DNA from: Flavobacteriaceae bacterium UBA5079
Lineage (GTDB): Bacteria; Bacteroidota; Bacteroidia; Flavobacteriales; Flavobacteriaceae
NCBI GenBank assembly: GCA_002414705.1
Contig: DIAL01000098.1
Location: 9,968 to 20,224, forward strand
Reading direction: 5' to 3'
DNA length: 10,257 bases
Below, piece after piece: positions 7,779 through 10,257 of the stretch. The number at the start of each line of letters is the position of its first letter. Position 1 is the first letter of the stretch. The notes under the pieces are model-generated. The model had not been told where the DNA came from. It ran no database searches and saw only the letters and a program-made list of their open reading frames with translations. The translations under genes were made by a program, and so were the position numbers.

Positions 7779-8148
7779 ATTTCCAAATCACATCTGTTAT
7801 GGTCGCAACACTATCACAATTTTCAATCATCAGGTCTAATGTAGCGTCTTTAAGTCTACCTTCTAAAAAATAAATACCACAAGGTTCCTTTCTTGTATCA
7901 CTTTTAGAAAATTGAATATCACCATATTTCATTATGGAACGTAAAGTCGAACTATCAATAGATCTAGCTCGTAGTTCTTTTTCCACAATTGGGCTAATAT
8001 GTAATGTTTTGGAATTTATGTTTTTTAAAACTCGTGCTTCTGGACCATAAGCACATGAGGCTTTTTTGCCATTTAAAAAAAAGGCTAATAACACTAAACC
8101 AACAGAAAATCCGCCTAGGTAATACCCAATACGTTTTATTAATTTCAC
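7777..8148 (-). CDS. Small membrane-anchored protein of unknown function (possibly DUF4258-like)
   Basis: This 123-residue protein has one N-terminal hydrophobic segment (about residues 7-26, flanked by KLIKR and NGKK), then a soluble domain. The domain reads SCAYGPEARVLKNI near the membrane, then a predicted alpha/beta region with KYGDIQFSKSDT, a GIYFLEG strand and a closing IENCDSVATITDVIWK. Three cysteines are present. I recall similar short proteins next to alanine dehydrogenase in other flavobacteria, some annotated DUF4258, but this is memory, not a search result. The topology suggests an inner-membrane anchor with the domain in the periplasm. The start is GTG: an in-frame stop lies at 8155-8157, and the next Met is far inside the protein. 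It follows alanine dehydrogenase by 38 nt, so the two are probably cotranscribed. No function can be assigned. Confidence 0.75.
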   Translation of the reverse strand: MKLIKRIGYYLGGFSVGLVLLAFFLNGKKASCAYGPEARVLKNINSKTLHISPIVEKELRARSIDSSTLRSIMKYGDIQFSKSDTRKEPCGIYFLEGRLKDATLDLMIENCDSVATITDVIWK

Positions 8149-8186
8149 AGTAAATTATTTAGAAATTTAAAAAATAAAAATATCGA

Positions 8187-9386
8187 CTAAAATATCAACA
8201 AATTAACATCACTATGTTTTAAGTCGAACCATTCGCCAACTAATTTGCTGGTTAAAATGCCGTGGTAAAAATACAACCCATTTTTTAAACCTCTATCAAA
8301 ACGTAACGAATTTTCTAAACCACCATCTTCTGCAATTTTTAACAAATAAGGTGTACAAATATTACTAATAGAAATGGAAGCTGTACGCGAATATCGAGCT
8401 GGAATATTAGGCACACAATAGTGTGTGACTCCGTGTTTTATAAACGTTGGTGTTTTATGAGATGTGACTTCACTTGTTTCAAAACAACCACCCATATCGA
8501 TACTTACATCAATAATTACAGAACCTGTTTTCATATTTTCAACCATGGATTCAGTGACTATAACAGGTGCTCTGTTTTTTCCACGAACAGCTCCAATAAC
8601 CACATCGCAACGTTTTAAAGCTTTAGATAAATTTTTGGGTTGCAATGTTGAGGTGAAAATTGTGCGACCTAAATTAGCTTGAATACAGCGTAATTTGGTG
8701 ATAGAGTTATCAAAAACTTTGACATTGGCACCCAATCCAATAGCGCTTCTGGCTGCAAATTCCCCAACAGTTCCTGCACCTAAAATAACCACTTCAATTG
8801 GTGGTACACCACTAATATTTCCAAATAAGAGACCATTACCATTGTTTACATTGCTTAAAAGTTCTGAAGCAATTAATACAGATGCAGTACCAGCTATTTC
8901 GCTTAAACTTCTAACGGCTGGATAGGCACCATCTTCATCGCGAATAAACTCGAAAGCTAAAGCTGTTATACGTTTGCTAGCAAGGGTTTCAAAATATTTT
9001 TTGTTTTGTGTTTTAAGCTGTAAAGCAGATATAAGTATCGTTTGCGGATTAATTAGTTTTATTTGATCTAGAGTAGGAGGTTCCACTTTTAAAATCATAG
9101 GACACGCATACACTTTTGCTGTGTCTTTAGTGATTTCTGCTCCAGCTTCACTATAATCTTTGTCACTAAAGTTAGCACCTTTTCCAGCGCCAGATTCCAT
9201 TAGAATTCGATGACCATTACTAGTTATAGCAGAAACGGCATCAGGTGTTAAGCAAACCCGTTTTTCTTGAAAAGCAGTTTCCTTAGGAATGCCAATAAAT
9301 AACTGGCCTTTTTTCTTGTAAATTTCTAGTGTTTCCTCTTGTGGGAGTAATTGTTGTTTGGTAAAAGGAGATAGTGGTTTGGACAT
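8187..9386 (-). CDS. ald: Alanine dehydrogenase (Bacteroidota type)
   Basis: This 399-residue protein belongs to the alanine dehydrogenase / transhydrogenase alpha family. The N-terminal domain shows GIPKE (32-36), the pyruvate-binding Arg43 in EKRVCLTP, and Lys100 in LKVEPP. The Rossmann loop is GAGTVG (203-208), followed by Asp226, which points to NAD rather than NADP. The segment DVSIDMGGCFE (293-303) and Asn327 in VPNIPA complete the active site. The enzyme would interconvert L-alanine and pyruvate plus ammonium in the cytoplasm. It is longer than classical enzymes (about 370 residues) because of some 28 extra N-terminal residues. The position of the classical catalytic His96 (in TYLHLA) is Gln123 here (SALQLK). 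My recollection is that this is common in Bacteroidota homologues, so the exact reaction deserves care. It is followed by the small membrane-anchored gene and is preceded by a possible promoter. Confidence 0.87.
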   Translation of the reverse strand: MSKPLSPFTKQQLLPQEETLEIYKKKGQLFIGIPKETAFQEKRVCLTPDAVSAITSNGHRILMESGAGKGANFSDKDYSEAGAEITKDTAKVYACPMILKVEPPTLDQIKLINPQTILISALQLKTQNKKYFETLASKRITALAFEFIRDEDGAYPAVRSLSEIAGTASVLIASELLSNVNNGNGLLFGNISGVPPIEVVILGAGTVGEFAARSAIGLGANVKVFDNSITKLRCIQANLGRTIFTSTLQPKNLSKALKRCDVVIGAVRGKNRAPVIVTESMVENMKTGSVIIDVSIDMGGCFETSEVTSHKTPTFIKHGVTHYCVPNIPARYSRTASISISNICTPYLLKIAEDGGLENSLRFDRGLKNGLYFYHGILTSKLVGEWFDLKHSDVNLLIF

Positions 9387-9412
9387 AATTGGATATCATA
9401 ATATGAATACCT

Positions 9413-9439
9413 CAAATTACGAATTAATTTTTGAAACAA
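9413..9439 (-). promoter_or_regulatory. Possible promoter for the alanine dehydrogenase gene
   Basis: On the minus strand a TTG (9439-9437) is followed after 17 nt by TAATTTG (9419-9413), close to TAnnTTTG but one base short. Transcription would start near 9406, about 20 nt before the ATG. It sits in the 64-nt gap after the upstream membrane-protein gene, which has no visible terminator, so read-through is also possible. Confidence 0.3.
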
Positions 9440-9450
9440 TAATGTGTTTT

Positions 9451-9993
9451 TTAAAAATACTGCTTAATCTTGCCCCAAAACGAGGTTGGCTTCAACATAA
9501 ACTCATCTTCTAATTCTTGTAATGATTTGTTGGCTGTATTTAATTTATCAAACATTTTGGCTCGAATTAGGTAGATGGATGGCACAACTATAGCCATTAT
9601 TGGAACTAAATATAAGAGTTGCACCTCATCAAGATAACCTTGGTCGTCATTAAATAACCCAAATATTTGATAGATATACATAGCAATTGGCACCAATAGT
9701 GTATGGTACCACCAATGACGACAAGTGAAAAACCAAATGATCAAAAATATAAGCGGAATAAGTTTACCTGTTAATAGCCACATAACAACGTTAACATCTT
9801 CATACTGAATGCTCTCATAGGTAAACAGAAATGTTTCCCAAACTTTTGTATCAGGAACACTTTCATATAAATAAAACAAATAAGGAGACGTAGCAATAAA
9901 TGTAGCTATAATACTTCCAACTATAATGACACTTTTTTCAGTGCCTTGGAATTTTACTTTTAGATTTTTAAATCTTTGTTTTATAGAGCTCAT
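9451..9993 (-). CDS. Four-helix membrane protein of unknown function
   Basis: This 180-residue protein has a basic N-terminus (KQRFKNLKVK) and four hydrophobic segments near residues 21-43, 69-90, 93-114 and 126-148. A short charged, probably coiled-coil tail follows (DKLNTANKSLQELEDEF). A conserved-looking RHWWYH patch links the second and third helices, and acidic residues dominate the loops after helix 1 and before helix 4. It is an inner-membrane protein; I do not recognise a family and assign no function. Its N-terminal 60 residues resemble the product of the short frame just upstream (10012-10194), which ends 18 nt before this start. The ATG is the first after that stop. The neighbouring alanine dehydrogenase may be on its own promoter, so a functional link is not implied. 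Confidence 0.75.
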   Translation of the reverse strand: MSSIKQRFKNLKVKFQGTEKSVIIVGSIIATFIATSPYLFYLYESVPDTKVWETFLFTYESIQYEDVNVVMWLLTGKLIPLIFLIIWFFTCRHWWYHTLLVPIAMYIYQIFGLFNDDQGYLDEVQLLYLVPIMAIVVPSIYLIRAKMFDKLNTANKSLQELEDEFMLKPTSFWGKIKQYF

Positions 9994-10204
9994 GTAAGTC
10001 GATTAAATTGGCTACTCATGTTTATTATCAGAAGCAAACAAAAAAGTGTTCCAAGTCTTAATACTTGAAACACTTTCGTATGAATGAAATAAATAATGAA
10101 AAGTAGCAATAATACTTCTCATTAAGATAAGACGATTATCCGTGTCTTGGAACTCGGATATCTTTTTTCTTAACCTGTGTTGTTTGTTGATCATTTAAGT
10201 CGAT
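9823..10204 (-). repeat. Diverged partial tandem duplication (two units)
   Basis: Unit A (about 9823-10003) covers the leader and the first 61 or so codons of the 180-residue membrane protein; unit B (about 10036-10204) is a related copy. The motif ATCGACTTA, one base, then ATG occurs in both at a 201-nt offset (9995-10003 and 10196-10204). The encoded proteins share GSIIATF/RSIIATF, YLF, YESV and W(E/N)TFLF. Unit B lacks about four codons inside the first helix. The degree of divergence suggests an old event. Confidence 0.75.
10012..10194 (-). pseudogene. Truncated relic of the adjacent membrane-protein gene
   Basis: This 60-codon frame is a diverged copy of the start of the 180-residue protein that follows it. 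Shared stretches are SIIATF, YLF, YESV and TFLF, in the same order. It lacks four residues within what would be the first membrane helix, and it stops right after the TFLF region, before helices 2-4. The first 59 nt overlap, in another frame, the end of a small exported protein. With helix 1 shortened and the rest missing, it is unlikely to work like its neighbour. It could be a dead remnant or, less likely, a short translated peptide that couples translation to the next gene, 18 nt away. Confidence 0.6.
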
Positions 10205-10257
10205 AATGTTAGCAGCTTGTGCTGTAAACAACATTCCACCAAAAATTGCGATTGCTA
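10136..10257 (-). CDS. Small exported protein, C-terminal part (cut by the window edge)
   Basis: A frame open from the right edge reads AIAIFGGMLFTAQA, then ANIIDLNDQQ, and ends at a TAA (10136-10138) after RVPRHG. The first part is a typical hydrophobic core plus AQA signal-peptidase site, so a short protein of about 25 mature residues would be exported. Flavobacteria encode many small secreted proteins with such leaders, usually near 100 residues, so this one looks short. From about IIDL onward its codons coincide with the duplicated sequence shared with the next gene's leader, in a different frame. The tail may therefore be the product of the duplication rather than the original C-terminus. 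The start lies outside the window. The signal peptide is clear; the rest is inference. Confidence 0.55.
   Translation of the reverse strand, partial: AIAIFGGMLFTAQAANIIDLNDQQTTQVKKKDIRVPRHG

Noticed and set aside
8020..8148. Possible lipoprotein lipobox before the cysteine in KKASC
   Set aside because: The position three before the Cys is Lys instead of Leu or a similar residue, and charged residues separate the hydrophobic segment from it; a plain membrane anchor fits better.
8421..8925. Three open frames on the plus strand opposite the alanine dehydrogenase gene
   Set aside because: They overlap one another or lie end to end on the complementary strand of a conserved enzyme; their translations show no domain and are typical shadows.
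9451..10194. Reading the 60-codon frame and the 180-residue gene as one frameshifted gene
   Set aside because: Both frames begin with homologous N-termini, so the arrangement is a duplication and not one gene split by a frameshift.

Overview
The window is AT-rich and reads as a chromosomal segment of a member of the Flavobacteriaceae (Bacteroidota). The evidence is a type IX secretion C-terminal sorting domain, PKD/Ig-like repeats of the kind found in gliding marine flavobacteria, a Bacteroidota-type alanine dehydrogenase, A-rich leaders without Shine-Dalgarno sequences, and -7 elements resembling TAnnTTTG. No rRNA, tRNA, insertion sequence or CRISPR array is visible.

Left block (1-3850, all on the minus strand): a tightly packed surface-polysaccharide operon. 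In transcription order it holds a GT4 glycosyltransferase, a GT2 glycosyltransferase, a MurJ/MviN-like flippase that starts with GTG, and the N-terminal third of an O-antigen polymerase/ligase-type membrane protein cut by the left edge. The gaps are 1, 5 and 9 nt. Together these are the sugar-adding, flipping and polymerising or ligating steps of a Wzx/Wzy-style pathway.

Centre: a 394-bp divergent intergenic region, then a 1158-residue secreted protein on the plus strand (4245-7721). It has a signal peptide, a probable seven-bladed beta-propeller with histidines recurring at blade spacing, nine Ig/PKD-like repeats arranged as alternating two-domain units, and a type A sorting domain. A two-way terminator separates it from the convergent gene.

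Right block (7777-10257, minus strand): a small membrane-anchored protein and an alanine dehydrogenase form a pair. Upstream of them lie a four-helix membrane protein, a truncated and diverged copy of its own 5' end, and the end of a small exported protein cut by the right edge. The small protein's last codons overlap the truncated copy in another frame.

No clear novel defence or mobile system is present. The most interesting points are the architecture and recent repeat amplification of the secreted protein, the flippase without its family's usual arginines, and the partial tandem duplication at the right end.
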